A DNA stretch of 64,000 nucleotides from Pontiella sulfatireligans (lineage in GTDB: Bacteria > Verrucomicrobiota > Kiritimatiellia > Kiritimatiellales > Pontiellaceae): positions 3,534,001 through 3,598,000 of the forward strand of contig NZ_CAAHFH010000001.1 in NCBI RefSeq assembly GCF_900890705.1, written 5' to 3'. The position numbers and the translations under genes are program-made. This document shows, piece by piece, positions 37,580 to 46,789 of the stretch. Positions within the stretch are counted from its first letter, which is position 1. Each line of letters begins with the position of its first letter. Below the pieces are notes generated by a model. The model saw only the letters and a list, made by a program, of their open reading frames with translations. It searched no databases and was not told the DNA's origin.

Positions 37580-39025
37580 ATGACTACATTTATTATTTCG
37601 CTCATCGCATTGGTCGTCGGCTATTTCACCTATGGCCGCTTCATCGAGAAAACCTTCGGCATTGACGAAGCGGCAGAGACCCCCGCCACCCGGCTCAACG
37701 ACGGCGTCGATTTCATGCCCATGCCGGCGTGGCGCATTTACATGATCCAGTTCCTGAACATTGCCGGCCTCGGCCCCATCTTCGGTGCGATTATGGGCGC
37801 GCTCTACGGACCGGTCGCGTTCATCTGGATCGTGTTCGGCTGCATCTTTGCCGGAGCGGTGCACGACTACTTCTCGGGCATGCTCTCAATCCGCCATGAC
37901 GGCGAAAGCATTCCCGAAGTGGTCGGCCACTACCTCGGCAACGGCTTCAAGCAGTTCATGCGCGCATTTTCCGTCATCCTCCTCCTGCTCGTTGGGGTGG
38001 TCTTTATTCTCGGCCCGGCCAAAATCATTACCGGCATGACCGGCGAATTCATTACATGGGGCGCCTTCGAAACCAACGATTTCTGGCTGCTCATCATCTT
38101 TGGCTACTACATTGCCGCCACGGTCCTTCCCATCGATAAAATCATCGGCAAAATCTATCCCCTCTTCGGCGCCGTCCTGCTCATTATGGCGTTTGGCCTG
38201 CTGGGTGCGTTGATCGTCAATAATGCCCCCATTCCAAACATCACCTTTACAACCCTGCATAACTTCCACGCCAAAGCGGCCACGCAGCCGATCTATCCCA
38301 TGCTCTTCATTACCATCGCCTGCGGTGCGGTCTCCGGCTTCCATGCCACCCAGTCGCCCATGATGGCGCGCTGCATAACCAACGAACGCCTCGGCCGCCG
38401 CATCTTCTACGGCGCCATGATCACCGAAGGCATTGTCGCCCTCATCTGGGCTGCGGCGGCCATCAGCTTTTTTGGCGGCACGCTGGAGCTCAACAACGCC
38501 ATGGCCGAACAGGGCAGCAGCGCCGCTTGGGCCGTGAAGGAAATCTGCGGCTCATGGATGGGCAAGGTTGGCGGGCTCCTCGCCATCCTCGGCGTCGTCG
38601 CCTGCCCCATCACCTCCGGCGACACCGCCTTCCGCAGCGCCCGCCTGATTATTGCCGACTTCACCAACCTCGACCAAAAGCCCGTCCGCTCCCGCCTGTT
38701 TATCAGCCTGCCGCTCTTTGCCGTTGCTTGGCTGGTCACCCGCCTAGACTTCAGCGTCATCTGGCGCTACTTCGGCTTTTCCAACCAAACTCTGGCGACG
38801 ATCGTTTTGTGGATGTCCGCCGTCTACATGGCCCGTCACAAAAAAAACCACTGGATCGCCACCCTGCCGGCCGCGTTCATGACGGCCGTCTGCTCCACCT
38901 ACATCCTGATCGCCCCCGAAGGCTTCGGGCTCAGCACCGCAATTGCCTATCCGGCCGGACTCATCGCAACCGCCGTCGCAGTCGTTCTCTTTTTCAAAAA
39001 AGGAATCCCCGCCAAAGGATCGTAA
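37580..39025 (+). CDS. CstA-family transporter (carbon starvation protein A type)
   Basis: 481 residues, strongly hydrophobic with about twelve membrane segments. GLGPIFGAIMGALYG, FAGAVHDYFSGMLSIRHDG, ESIPEVVG and ACGAVSGFHATQSPMMAR are signatures of the CstA family of pyruvate or peptide symporters. It is shorter than the ~700-residue E. coli form but of the size common in anaerobes and Bacteroidota. GAGGAACGCTT precedes the start. It may import pyruvate or peptides. Its place at the end of the FAD oxidoreductase unit suggests induction along with sugar use, but the inverted repeat in between makes this uncertain. Confidence 0.85.
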   Translation: MTTFIISLIALVVGYFTYGRFIEKTFGIDEAAETPATRLNDGVDFMPMPAWRIYMIQFLNIAGLGPIFGAIMGALYGPVAFIWIVFGCIFAGAVHDYFSGMLSIRHDGESIPEVVGHYLGNGFKQFMRAFSVILLLLVGVVFILGPAKIITGMTGEFITWGAFETNDFWLLIIFGYYIAATVLPIDKIIGKIYPLFGAVLLIMAFGLLGALIVNNAPIPNITFTTLHNFHAKAATQPIYPMLFITIACGAVSGFHATQSPMMARCITNERLGRRIFYGAMITEGIVALIWAAAAISFFGGTLELNNAMAEQGSSAAWAVKEICGSWMGKVGGLLAILGVVACPITSGDTAFRSARLIIADFTNLDQKPVRSRLFISLPLFAVAWLVTRLDFSVIWRYFGFSNQTLATIVLWMSAVYMARHKKNHWIATLPAAFMTAVCSTYILIAPEGFGLSTAIAYPAGLIATAVAVVLFFKKGIPAKGS

Positions 39026-39157
39026 GGCAAGGCTTGCGCGAAGCGCGCTCCGTCCCGCCGGCATCCTGCCTGCCCCGCGCAACGCCTAGATGAAGCGCGA
39101 CGCTTTGTCGTCGCCCTCGAAGAATAGAATCCACCTTTTGGATCATGTCGGACTGGA

Positions 39158-39219
39158 CACGCTGAAGCGTGGACTACAGACCCGCAGTGGAGAAGGTATG
39201 TAGTCCAGCCTTTAGGCTG
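39158..39219. repeat. Divergent REP pair (GTAGTC + TTTA-loop hairpin)
   Basis: The right unit is GTAGTC-CAGCC-TTTA-GGCTG. The left unit is its inverted relative CACGC-TGAA-GCGTG-GACTAC. Same building plan as the elements at 58197 and 58968. Confidence 0.6.
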
Positions 39220-39560
39220 AATATGCTGAGCAAGAAACCGCTGCGCCCGCCGATCCGGCCGTTCCTACGGGAAGATACATCAAGAAAACCATGGCGGAAC
39301 AGCCCCGGCAACACTGTTGCTTCTGAGGAAAGCCCTGCGAAGCATATTCTGCTAAGAGCGGAGACGTGGTCTCCGCATTCCAGAGTGCTGCGCGCCCCTA
39401 AAATAGAGCGCGACGCTTCGTCGTCGCCCACGGGGACAAGGCCCCATTCAACGCCTTCCACCTCCAGACAGTTTATTTCCAATCATTGGAAGCCCCCAGA
39501 AATACTGGTTCTGAGAACCGATGCTACATCCAACCACACACATCTTCCGTTACGCTGTTT

Positions 39561-39587
39561 GTAGCGCGAAACAGAATTCCGCGCTAC
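39561..39587. repeat. Inverted repeat GTAGCGCG / CGCGCTAC
   Basis: Perfect 8-bp arms around 11 bases, four bases from the stop codon of the MFS gene. There is no T-run on either strand, so it is at most a weak 3'-end hairpin. Confidence 0.5.
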
Positions 39588-39590
39588 GCT

Positions 39591-40805
39591 CTATTCACCC
39601 TTGCGCCGTTCCCGGAACAGCAGAGCGAAGAACACCAGAATCAAGGCGGCGCCGATGCATGGGACTTCCCAGTATTGCTGCCATCCGAGCAACACATCGG
39701 CCTCGCGCCCTTGGACAAAAGCGCTGAACAGCTTGGCCGACACCTGCGCACCGACCAGCATGCCGATGCCCTGCGTGACTAGAATCAGCAGCCCCTGCGC
39801 CTGCCCGCGAACGGCCAGCGGCGCTTCTTTGTCGACATAGATCTGGCCGGTGACAAAAAAGAAGTCGTAGCAGACTCCGTGCAGCGCAATAGCGATCAGG
39901 ATCATCCAGAGCGTTCCTTCCGGAGCACCGAGGGCAAACAGGCCGTAGCGCGCCACCCAGGCGGCCATGCCGATGAGCAGCATTTTCTTTACGCCCAGTT
40001 TGGCGAAGAACAGCGGCATGACGAGCATGAAAAAGATTTCCGACATTTGCCCGAACGACATCTTGAATGCGGGATCCGCCAGTCCGCTGGCATTCACAAA
40101 AACCGGCGCATAGGCATAGTAGGCCGCCAGCGGAATGCAGATGAGCATGGAACTGACGATGAACACGAGGAACGAAGGCTTCTTCAACAGCGACAGCGCA
40201 TCGAGGCAGAGCAGATCGCGCACCGAGACCTTTTTACCTTTGGCAGGGGGCGGTGTATGCGGAAGCGTCAGGCAGTAGAGCCCCAGCAGCACCCCTGCCC
40301 CGCCGGCGATCTGCAGCGGAAGAACGGTCTCATCCGCATGAAGCACCATGCTCACCAGAGTGCCGGCGGCAATCCATCCAAGCGTCCCGAAAACCCGAAT
40401 CAGCGGAAACTGCTTTTCCTGGTTGGTGATGTTGTGGAAGACCAGCGTATTGGTCAGCCCAAGCGTCGGCATGTAGCAGAGCGTATGTAGGAACAAGAGT
40501 CCAATGAATGGAAATGCAGACGGCTGCGCCGCCGCGCCAAACAACAGCACGCCGCCGAGAATATGCAGAGTGCCAAGCACCCGCTCCGTCGCGAAGAAAC
40601 GGTCGGCCACCATGCCGAGCAGGAACGGGGAAAGAATAGCGGCGACCGGCCCGACGGAATACGCCCAGCCGATGGCATCGCCCATGCCCGCTTTGAACAT
40701 GTAGTTGCCGACCGTAACGAACCAGGCGCCCCAGACAAAAAACTGGAGAAACATCATCGCCGAAAGGCGTGCACCAATATAGGGGTGTATATTAGATTCA
40801 CTCAT
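39591..40805 (-). CDS. MFS transporter, nucleoside:H+ symporter-like
   Basis: 404 residues, about 12 hydrophobic segments. The start MSESNIHPYIGARLSAMMFLQ, FFVWGAWFVTVGNYMF and the later QIYVDKEAPLAVRGQAQGL match the nucleoside/H+ symporter (NHS) branch of the major facilitator family, which in PVC and Bacteroidota members often sits in sugar clusters. AAGGAACTAACG precedes the ATG. It lies 146 bp downstream of the sulfatase gene ending at 40952 and may be the last gene of that operon. A role in importing galactose-derived sugars is an inference. Confidence 0.8.
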   Translation of the reverse strand: MSESNIHPYIGARLSAMMFLQFFVWGAWFVTVGNYMFKAGMGDAIGWAYSVGPVAAILSPFLLGMVADRFFATERVLGTLHILGGVLLFGAAAQPSAFPFIGLLFLHTLCYMPTLGLTNTLVFHNITNQEKQFPLIRVFGTLGWIAAGTLVSMVLHADETVLPLQIAGGAGVLLGLYCLTLPHTPPPAKGKKVSVRDLLCLDALSLLKKPSFLVFIVSSMLICIPLAAYYAYAPVFVNASGLADPAFKMSFGQMSEIFFMLVMPLFFAKLGVKKMLLIGMAAWVARYGLFALGAPEGTLWMILIAIALHGVCYDFFFVTGQIYVDKEAPLAVRGQAQGLLILVTQGIGMLVGAQVSAKLFSAFVQGREADVLLGWQQYWEVPCIGAALILVFFALLFRERRKGE

Positions 40806-40891
40806 CGTTAGTTCCTTATACTCAAACTTCTTACCATTCTGCTACGGAGCTGCATTACATATTATTTATGGTTAAAAAAGTAAAAGCATCC

Positions 40892-40924
40892 GCAACGAAT
40901 CCATACAGCCGAAATATTCGTTGC
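40892..40924. repeat. Inverted repeat GCAACGAAT / ATTCGTTGC
   Basis: Nine-base arms around a 15-base centre between the MFS and sulfatase genes. The same arms recur at 53603-53655 with a longer centre. Confidence 0.6.
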
Positions 40925-40951
40925 CATTAATCCCTCTGCTGCACAGCCGCG

Positions 40952-42385
40952 TTAGTTGCGGCCCTTCCGTTTGTAGTCCGCCCCGTTGATGCTCCGGACA
41001 ACGGAGCGCATCCAAGCATTCAATTCCGCCTTCATCCGCTCAAACCGCTCCCTGTACTCGGGAAGGGAGGATAGATCGGTTGCTTCCATTGGATCGTCTT
41101 CCAGATTGTAGAGCTCGTAGACACTGGTTTTTTTCGTGATGCGGTGCAGCTTCCACGGCCAATCGTTCCAAGCGGCATGCCCTGTTGCGATGTCTTCGGG
41201 AAATTGCGGGAAGTCGAACGAATCCTTTTGCATGCGTTCCGCGTTGTGGGGAAGCGACGCGCCGGCCTGCTGCTTTTCCATAATATCTTTCAGGATCAGA
41301 TCGCTTTTCGTCGATTGCCCACCCTGGAAAAGATGCCAAAAGCCCATGGGCTTGGCGCGACGCTTCATTTCGCCGCTAAATACGCCGCTCACATCCATGC
41401 CGTCCTGCGGCGTTGGGTTCGCCGCCTCAATTCCGGCCATGGAAAGCAGGGTTGGAAACAGATCAAACGTGACGACCGGAACGCTGGTTCGGCCTTTGAG
41501 TTTTTTCGCGGGCCATTCAATGATGCCGGGCACCCGCAAGCCCCCTTCGTAGATGCTTCCCTTCTTCTCGCGCCCGCCTGAACTTTCTTTCAGCAAGCCG
41601 CCGTTGTCGCTGCAATACCAAAGAATCGTATTCTCGGCGAGGCCCATCCGCCTCAGCTCCCCGCGCAGCCGCCCGACCTGTTGATCGAGCAAGGCAATCT
41701 CCCGGAAATATCCGGCATTTTTTTCGCCGTCGTACAGGCGGACGCCATCAGGCACCTCTTTATGCGGCGAGTGGGGCGATGGAAACCACACAACGGCAAA
41801 GATGGGCTTACTGCCCTCCTTGTGCTTTTCCAAGAATTCGATGGCATCGTCCATCAGGATCACCGAGCCCTTGCCCTTGCGGTGCTCAACCGTTCCGTTG
41901 CGGCTCAGGTAGGGATCGTTATCGAAAAAGTTCAGACCAACCACCCATTCGTCAAAACCCATGGAGGAGGGGTTGCATGGCGAGCCGGGCTGCCCCGAAC
42001 CCAGATGGACCTTGCCGAAAATACCGGTTGTGTATCCAGCCGCCTTCAGTGTTTCAGCCAACGTGGTTTCGTGGGGGCGCATGTAGCGTCCATGGTTGGG
42101 CACCTTTGCGCGAATAGGGCTACGGCCGGTCATCACGCTGGCGCGGGTGGGCGAGCAAACGGGCGCCGCGGCATAGAAGCGGTCGAAAACAAACGCGTCC
42201 CGCGCCATGGCATCGAGCTCCGGCGTTTTCAATACGGGATGACCGTTGTAGCCGGTATCCCCCCACCCTTGGTCGTCGGCCATAACCAAAATAATATTGG
42301 GCTTTTGTTCAGAGGCATAGCAACCACCGACCATCAGTCTCATCAGTCCCATCAGCGCGACGGCAACCATTCCATATCTAATCAT
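40952..42385 (-). CDS. S1 sulfatase in sugar-catabolism operon
   Basis: 477 residues. The N-terminal segment (VAVALMGLMRLMVGGCYA) could be a lipoprotein signal with Cys22, or a plain signal peptide. The formylglycine motif is CSPTRASVMTGR with Cys77. MADDQGWGDTGYNG and CSDNGGLLKE carry the metal ligands; GKVHLGSG replaces the usual GKWHLG. The start codon overlaps the stop of the isomerase gene by 4 bases (ATGA), so the two are translationally coupled. It is the only sulfatase in this minus-strand operon. Confidence 0.88.
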   Translation of the reverse strand: MIRYGMVAVALMGLMRLMVGGCYASEQKPNIILVMADDQGWGDTGYNGHPVLKTPELDAMARDAFVFDRFYAAAPVCSPTRASVMTGRSPIRAKVPNHGRYMRPHETTLAETLKAAGYTTGIFGKVHLGSGQPGSPCNPSSMGFDEWVVGLNFFDNDPYLSRNGTVEHRKGKGSVILMDDAIEFLEKHKEGSKPIFAVVWFPSPHSPHKEVPDGVRLYDGEKNAGYFREIALLDQQVGRLRGELRRMGLAENTILWYCSDNGGLLKESSGGREKKGSIYEGGLRVPGIIEWPAKKLKGRTSVPVVTFDLFPTLLSMAGIEAANPTPQDGMDVSGVFSGEMKRRAKPMGFWHLFQGGQSTKSDLILKDIMEKQQAGASLPHNAERMQKDSFDFPQFPEDIATGHAAWNDWPWKLHRITKKTSVYELYNLEDDPMEATDLSSLPEYRERFERMKAELNAWMRSVVRSINGADYKRKGRN

Positions 42386-43173
42386 TGTTCACCTCTGAGT
42401 CGTTCCGCCGCCAACTGGATATCGGCCATTCGCGCATCTCCCGCTTCGCGTTCGATCGCCAAGGCGCCTGTATATCCGATTTCCTCCAAGGTTTGAATAA
42501 ACGTATCGCATCCGACTTCGCCATCGCCCCACGGGACTTCGGCGCCCCACTCGCCGGGCGCGGCGGTCTTGACAGCATCTTTGATGTGCACATGTTTGAT
42601 CCACGGCGCAAGCACACGGACGGCCTCAATCGGATCGCCTTTGCCGTAAAGAATCATGTTGGCCGGGTCAAAGTTTACGCCCAGTGCGGGGTGGTTGAGA
42701 TCTTCCAAGCAGACGCGCAAATCAGTGGCGGTTTCCTGCCCGGTTTCGAGCAGCAGCATAACGCCGCGCGCCTGCGCGGCATCGGCCAGCTCCGACATGC
42801 GGGCGCAAAACAGTTGATAGCCCTCTGCATCTTTGTGATCGATGAAGCCCGCATGGAAGGTCAGAAATGCAACGCCCATTTCCGCCGTCTTTTCGATGGC
42901 ATCCAAGGTCAGCGCGCGGTTCACCGTCCAGCAGTCGTCCGGCACAATGCCGCCGGTTTCGCGAATGCTTCCGAGCGAGGAATAATCCTCCTGCGGAAAC
43001 GCCAGCATCGTGGCGCTGACCTTCCAACTGTTTTCAGCAATCGCCTCGCGTAAAAGAGGCGCGGCAACCAGCTCGAGATGCAGGAGGGTAAGTTCTGTTT
43101 TTCCCAGAGTCCGGGAAATATCGAAAGGATTGTTGAGCAGCGACCAGCTGCAAATGCCAAGGGGGTGCTTCAT
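42382..43173 (-). CDS. Sugar phosphate isomerase/epimerase (AP-endonuclease-2-like TIM barrel)
   Basis: 263 residues, cytoplasmic. ICSWSLLNNPFD at the start, FLTFHAGFID, LLLETGQET, GVNFDPANMILYG, IKHVHIKDA and ALAIEREAGD are the metal-binding strands of the xylose-isomerase-like TIM barrel (Glu, Asp, His, Glu). Such enzymes isomerise or epimerise keto sugars and often travel with Gfo/Idh/MocA oxidoreductases, as here. It overlaps both neighbours by four bases. It probably handles a 3-keto or other galactose-derived intermediate; the exact reaction is unknown. Confidence 0.85.
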   Translation of the reverse strand: MKHPLGICSWSLLNNPFDISRTLGKTELTLLHLELVAAPLLREAIAENSWKVSATMLAFPQEDYSSLGSIRETGGIVPDDCWTVNRALTLDAIEKTAEMGVAFLTFHAGFIDHKDAEGYQLFCARMSELADAAQARGVMLLLETGQETATDLRVCLEDLNHPALGVNFDPANMILYGKGDPIEAVRVLAPWIKHVHIKDAVKTAAPGEWGAEVPWGDGEVGCDTFIQTLEEIGYTGALAIEREAGDARMADIQLAAERLRGEQ

Positions 43174-44123
43174 CGATTTGTCTCCAATGCCATACGGACC
43201 GACTCGCGCGCCTGCTCCGGCGTGATGACGGCTTCTGTGTTTGTTCCTGAAATCAATGCAGCAAAATATTCAATCTCGCCGGCATAGCCCATGCCGTCCC
43301 CCACCTCGGGTTCGTACGGGCTGCCCTCGGAGGGATAGACGGTCAGCGTGGTGCCGTCATAAACCGAGGCCGCGGTTTCGAAAACAATCTTAAAGGCCAT
43401 CTGGAAACCGAACGACTCCGGCATCAGCCAGCTGGCGGTGGCCGAAATGACGCGGTCGTCGCCATAGTCGAGCCACGTTTGAACATGCTTGAATGTGGAG
43501 CGCACCGAACGGCTTCCGGCCGGCGCACCGAAGAGGTATTGAATAAAGTCGAGATCGTGAATATGCAGATCCAGCGCAATGCCGCCGCTCTTCGCAGGAT
43601 CCGAAAGCCAGCTGTCGCCATCCCATGCCGGCGCATAGGTGAGCCGTGAAAAATCGGCCGAGAGCACCTTGCCGTATTCACCACTTTGGACCGCCTGCTT
43701 GGCCCAAACATATTCCGGCCAAAACCGGATGCAATGGGCCACCATCAAGTACCGGCCCGCCTTTGATGCGGACGCGATCATGGCGTCGCAATCGGCAGTG
43801 TTCAGCGCCATCGGCTTTTCGCACAGCACATGAACACCAGCTTCCAGGCATTGAATTGAAATGGCTTTGTGCAGGTGGGTCGGCAGCGTGATCGACACGG
43901 CATCGAGCTTTTCACCGGCCAGCATTTCTGCCACATCGGAATAGAGGGTCATACCTTCAAGATCAAGAACCTCTTGCCCCGCGTCAATATTCCCCTGCGT
44001 TGCCTTCCCAACCTCCGGACTCTTGTCGCAAACCGCAACCACTTGCGCACCGTCCAATGCCTGCCAATTGCGCAAGTGAACGCCGCCCATGAATCCCAGT
44101 CCAATAATTCCGACTCGAATCAT
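43170..44123 (-). CDS. Gfo/Idh/MocA-family oxidoreductase (cytoplasmic)
   Basis: 317 residues with an N-terminal NAD(P)-binding fold (VGIIGLGFMGGVHLRNW). CEKPMALN is the family's catalytic-Lys motif, GGIALDLHIHDLDFIQYLFG carries the active-site His and Asp, and no signal peptide is visible. It likely reduces or oxidises a sugar or inositol-like compound. Coupled by ATGA overlaps with genes on both sides. Confidence 0.88.
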   Translation of the reverse strand: MIRVGIIGLGFMGGVHLRNWQALDGAQVVAVCDKSPEVGKATQGNIDAGQEVLDLEGMTLYSDVAEMLAGEKLDAVSITLPTHLHKAISIQCLEAGVHVLCEKPMALNTADCDAMIASASKAGRYLMVAHCIRFWPEYVWAKQAVQSGEYGKVLSADFSRLTYAPAWDGDSWLSDPAKSGGIALDLHIHDLDFIQYLFGAPAGSRSVRSTFKHVQTWLDYGDDRVISATASWLMPESFGFQMAFKIVFETAASVYDGTTLTVYPSEGSPYEPEVGDGMGYAGEIEYFAALISGTNTEAVITPEQARESVRMALETNR

Positions 44124-45445
44124 GACAGACCGTCGACTTTCCAGCCCTTGCGGTAGGTGCGACGAATGAATTGATTCGCAGCATCATGGTTGGTGAAGCG
44201 CAGATTGGCGGCATCCCACATCAATGTTTCGTTCGGGAAACGCGAGGAGAGCGCCCCCAGCAGAACGGTTTCTGTGAGCAGTCCCCCATAGGTGACAAAG
44301 TCTGCAATCGGCTTCACGTCCTCACCGCGTATGGCATCCACGTAATCTCCGTAGTGATCGCGCGCCGGGAATTTCGGATAGCGGTAGTCTGCAAATTTTT
44401 CGCGCGGATAAGGCACGGGAAGCCCGCCATGCGGCGCTAAAAGGACCCCTTCCGTTCCAATGAATATGCCCCCTTGCTTCGGCATTTTTTCACCAAACAA
44501 ATCCATCAGCGCCTGTGGCGGACGGTGGGCACCGTCGGTCCAGATGACCTTAACGGTCTTGCCAGCGGTGCGTGTATTGCCGGGAAAAATATATTCAAAT
44601 TTTTCATCAATAGCCCAATTGGTTTTGTTCGGCACGCTACCGAGCGACTTGACCGAAAGCGGCGCCTTGATGCCCAGTGCACCGAACATGGGGCTGTAAA
44701 TATGGCAGCCCATGTCGCCGAGGGTTCCAGTGCCGTAGTCGAGGCGCTTTCGCCAGCCACTCGGATGGTAATATTTATTGCCGAGATACGGTTTCTTCGG
44801 CCCCACGCCGCACCACAGATCCCAATCGAGTGTTTCTGGAACAGGGTCGCATCTGTCCGGCAGGGTCCCTGGGTCGCCCCAGGTTTTGTGACTGAAGATA
44901 TGGACTTCCTTTACCTTGCCGATCACACCGTCCTGAATCATCCGCACCGCCAGCCGTTCATAAGTGCTGGATGAAAGCTGAATGCCCATCTGGGTAACAA
45001 CACCCGTCTCCTGCGCCACCTCGGCCATCCGCCGCGTTTCATAGAGATTCTGCGCCAGCGGTTTTTGCCCAAACACGTGCAGCCCAAGCTTCATCGCCGT
45101 CACAGCAATCGGTGCATGCATGTGGTCCGGCGTTGATACATTGACCGAATCGAGATTCTTATGCTCCTTCTCCAGCAACACGCGCCAATCCTTATAGATT
45201 CTGGCCTCCGGATAGTTTTTCTTGATCTTTCCCACCCGCGTTTCATCCACCTCGGCCACGGCCACCAGATTGCAATGGCCGGTCCGCATCATCATTCCGA
45301 TATCAGATCCCGCCTTGCCCCCCGCGCCGAAGCTGGCATGGTTAATCTTTTCGTTAGGAGAAACGCCTTGAGCGCCAACATTAAAAAGAGGAAGGCCGGC
45401 CGCCACGGCCGTGCTTCTGATGAATGAACGTCTACTTGGATTCAT
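44120..45445 (-). CDS. Gfo/Idh/MocA-family oxidoreductase with Tat signal
   Basis: 441 residues from ATG 45445 (AAGGAG 7 bases upstream); an in-frame start at 45502 lies inside the previous gene and is rejected. NPSRRSFIRSTAVAAGLPLF is a twin-arginine signal, so a folded, cofactor-loaded enzyme is exported. NVSTPDHMHAPIAVTAM and GQKPLAQNLYETR mark the family, and GDMGCHIYSPMFGALG holds the active-site His. It belongs to the secreted branch abundant in Planctomycetes and Verrucomicrobia. It overlaps the DUF1080 gene by 14 bases, and the pairing suggests both act on the same extracytoplasmic sugar. Confidence 0.87.
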   Translation of the reverse strand: MNPSRRSFIRSTAVAAGLPLFNVGAQGVSPNEKINHASFGAGGKAGSDIGMMMRTGHCNLVAVAEVDETRVGKIKKNYPEARIYKDWRVLLEKEHKNLDSVNVSTPDHMHAPIAVTAMKLGLHVFGQKPLAQNLYETRRMAEVAQETGVVTQMGIQLSSSTYERLAVRMIQDGVIGKVKEVHIFSHKTWGDPGTLPDRCDPVPETLDWDLWCGVGPKKPYLGNKYYHPSGWRKRLDYGTGTLGDMGCHIYSPMFGALGIKAPLSVKSLGSVPNKTNWAIDEKFEYIFPGNTRTAGKTVKVIWTDGAHRPPQALMDLFGEKMPKQGGIFIGTEGVLLAPHGGLPVPYPREKFADYRYPKFPARDHYGDYVDAIRGEDVKPIADFVTYGGLLTETVLLGALSSRFPNETLMWDAANLRFTNHDAANQFIRRTYRKGWKVDGLS

Positions 45446-46724
45446 GATTAAGCTCCTTGATGAGAATGTTGCGAAAAGCGACCGGACTGTTGTGCCCGGC
45501 AAAACCGAAATGACCGCGGGTCAGCTCCTTGCCCGGATGTTTCTTGTCGGCCAAATATTCAGTGACCCCTGACAGATCGGCATCGAGAATCAACGTGCCG
45601 TTGAGCTCGACCTTGATCGTCGATCCAACGACCTCCACCGTTTGAAAGTTCCATTCGCCAACGGGTCGCTGATAGCCCCGGTGCGCCGGCATCATGCCGT
45701 AGGCGGAACCATGGTACTGCCGTTGATCGAGCTTGGCGTATTTGGGCGCCGTGTTGTCGAGCACCTGCAGTTCGCACATGCCGTTGTAAGCCGGATTGCC
45801 CTTGCCGGGATAGCGGATCGCCAGCCCGTTGTTTCCACCTTCTGGAAGTTTAAATTCAAACTGCACGGCAAAGTCGGAATATTCCGTTTCGGTAAAGATG
45901 GTTCCGCCCTTTCCTTTTTTGCACTGAATCATGCCGTTCTCGAATAAATAGTTATCGGCCGGGCCCTGCCAGTCCGCCGGAACTTCTCCGTCCTCCCAGG
46001 CATTGAAAACGAGGATTTGATTGGCCTCTTCGCCGCCAATCTCCCGGATGAAAACATTGCGCCAGCTGATTTCCCCGCCGTGGGTCTGCAATTGAATCGG
46101 CCCAGAGCGGGGCACCGGCATATCGCGGTTGAAATAGTTTTCCAACCGAGCGTGATCAACCACGATCTGATCATTTAAAAGAACAGAAACCCGTTCCCCC
46201 ACCATGAGGATGCGCATCTGGTTCCATTCGCCGAACGGCTGGTCGGCCAGCACCAGCGGATCCCGGCCTTCGAGGTTTTTCTTGTTGTTCCACAGCCCGC
46301 CCGACCCCTTGTCGGCACCGAGCTTGAATTTTTTCTTATCGGTGGAATCCCAAATCTGCACCTGCGGTATGCCGCGCAAATAAACCCCGCTGTCGGCGCG
46401 GGCGACGGTTTTATATTCGAGCATCAGCTCAAAGTCGGCATAGTTTTTATCCGTCGTTAAAAACAACCCTTTGCCGTCGTTCACCAACACGTCGCCCTCG
46501 ACGCGCCAATGCTGATGAATGTCTTTCAGGCTGGCCTGCTTTTTTTCCTCAAACTTTTCCGGGGGCAGCGCCATCCATTTGGCCGGATCTTCCGTCTTCA
46601 AGCCCCACCACCCCGTCAGATCCTTTCCGTTAAAGAGAGGAACAAAACCCTCCGGCAACGCAGCAACATTGAGGAGCAGCCCTGCACACCCAGCCAGCAA
46701 ACATATCTTCAGTTTCCAATTCAT
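45432..46724 (-). CDS. Secreted protein with two DUF1080 (3-keto-disaccharide hydrolase-like) domains
   Basis: 430 residues with a signal peptide (KLKICLLAGCAGLLLNVAA). Two concanavalin-like DUF1080 domains follow. The first opens FVPLFNGKDLTGWWG and contains YKTVARADSGVYLRG and PFGEWNQMRI. The second contains FEFKLPEGGNNGLAIRYPG, CELQVLDN and PVGEWNFQTVEV. Members of this fold hydrolyse 3-keto-glycosides, which fits the oxidoreductases next to it. First gene of the five-gene operon. No Shine-Dalgarno sequence is visible, and the nearest promoter-like block ends only 7 bases upstream, so a leaderless message is possible. Confidence 0.85.
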   Translation of the reverse strand: MNWKLKICLLAGCAGLLLNVAALPEGFVPLFNGKDLTGWWGLKTEDPAKWMALPPEKFEEKKQASLKDIHQHWRVEGDVLVNDGKGLFLTTDKNYADFELMLEYKTVARADSGVYLRGIPQVQIWDSTDKKKFKLGADKGSGGLWNNKKNLEGRDPLVLADQPFGEWNQMRILMVGERVSVLLNDQIVVDHARLENYFNRDMPVPRSGPIQLQTHGGEISWRNVFIREIGGEEANQILVFNAWEDGEVPADWQGPADNYLFENGMIQCKKGKGGTIFTETEYSDFAVQFEFKLPEGGNNGLAIRYPGKGNPAYNGMCELQVLDNTAPKYAKLDQRQYHGSAYGMMPAHRGYQRPVGEWNFQTVEVVGSTIKVELNGTLILDADLSGVTEYLADKKHPGKELTRGHFGFAGHNSPVAFRNILIKELNHESK

Positions 46725-46730
46725 GGAACG

Positions 46731-46789
46731 GAATCTATCAGAACAGGCAACGTCGCGTATTGTAAAATCTCAGCACAACAGTGTAGATC
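46731..46789 (-). promoter_or_regulatory. Weak AraC-type promoter block (DUF1080 operon)
   Basis: On the minus strand GATCTACACTG, GATTTTACAATACG and an excellent TTCTGATAGATTC align in register with the other blocks. The half-sites are degenerate. It overlaps the last codon of the araC-type gene. Confidence 0.45.

Larger units (their letters stand above)
39026..39590. other. Non-coding region rich in small inverted repeats
   Basis: There is no gene here. It holds a direct repeat GCGCGACGCTT(T/C)GTCGTCGCCC at ~39096 and ~39409, a divergent pair of REP hairpins at 39158-39219, a perfect hairpin GCGGAGAC-GTG-GTCTCCGC at 39358-39376, TTCCAATCATTGGAA at 39477-39491 and GTAGCGCG/CGCGCTAC at 39561-39587. 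The 131-codon open frame across it has no homology-like features and no ribosome site. Confidence 0.6.

Noticed and set aside
39169..39564. Open frame of 131 codons downstream of cstA
   Set aside because: Passes through several inverted repeats and direct repeats and is rich in Pro, Ser and Arg without structure.
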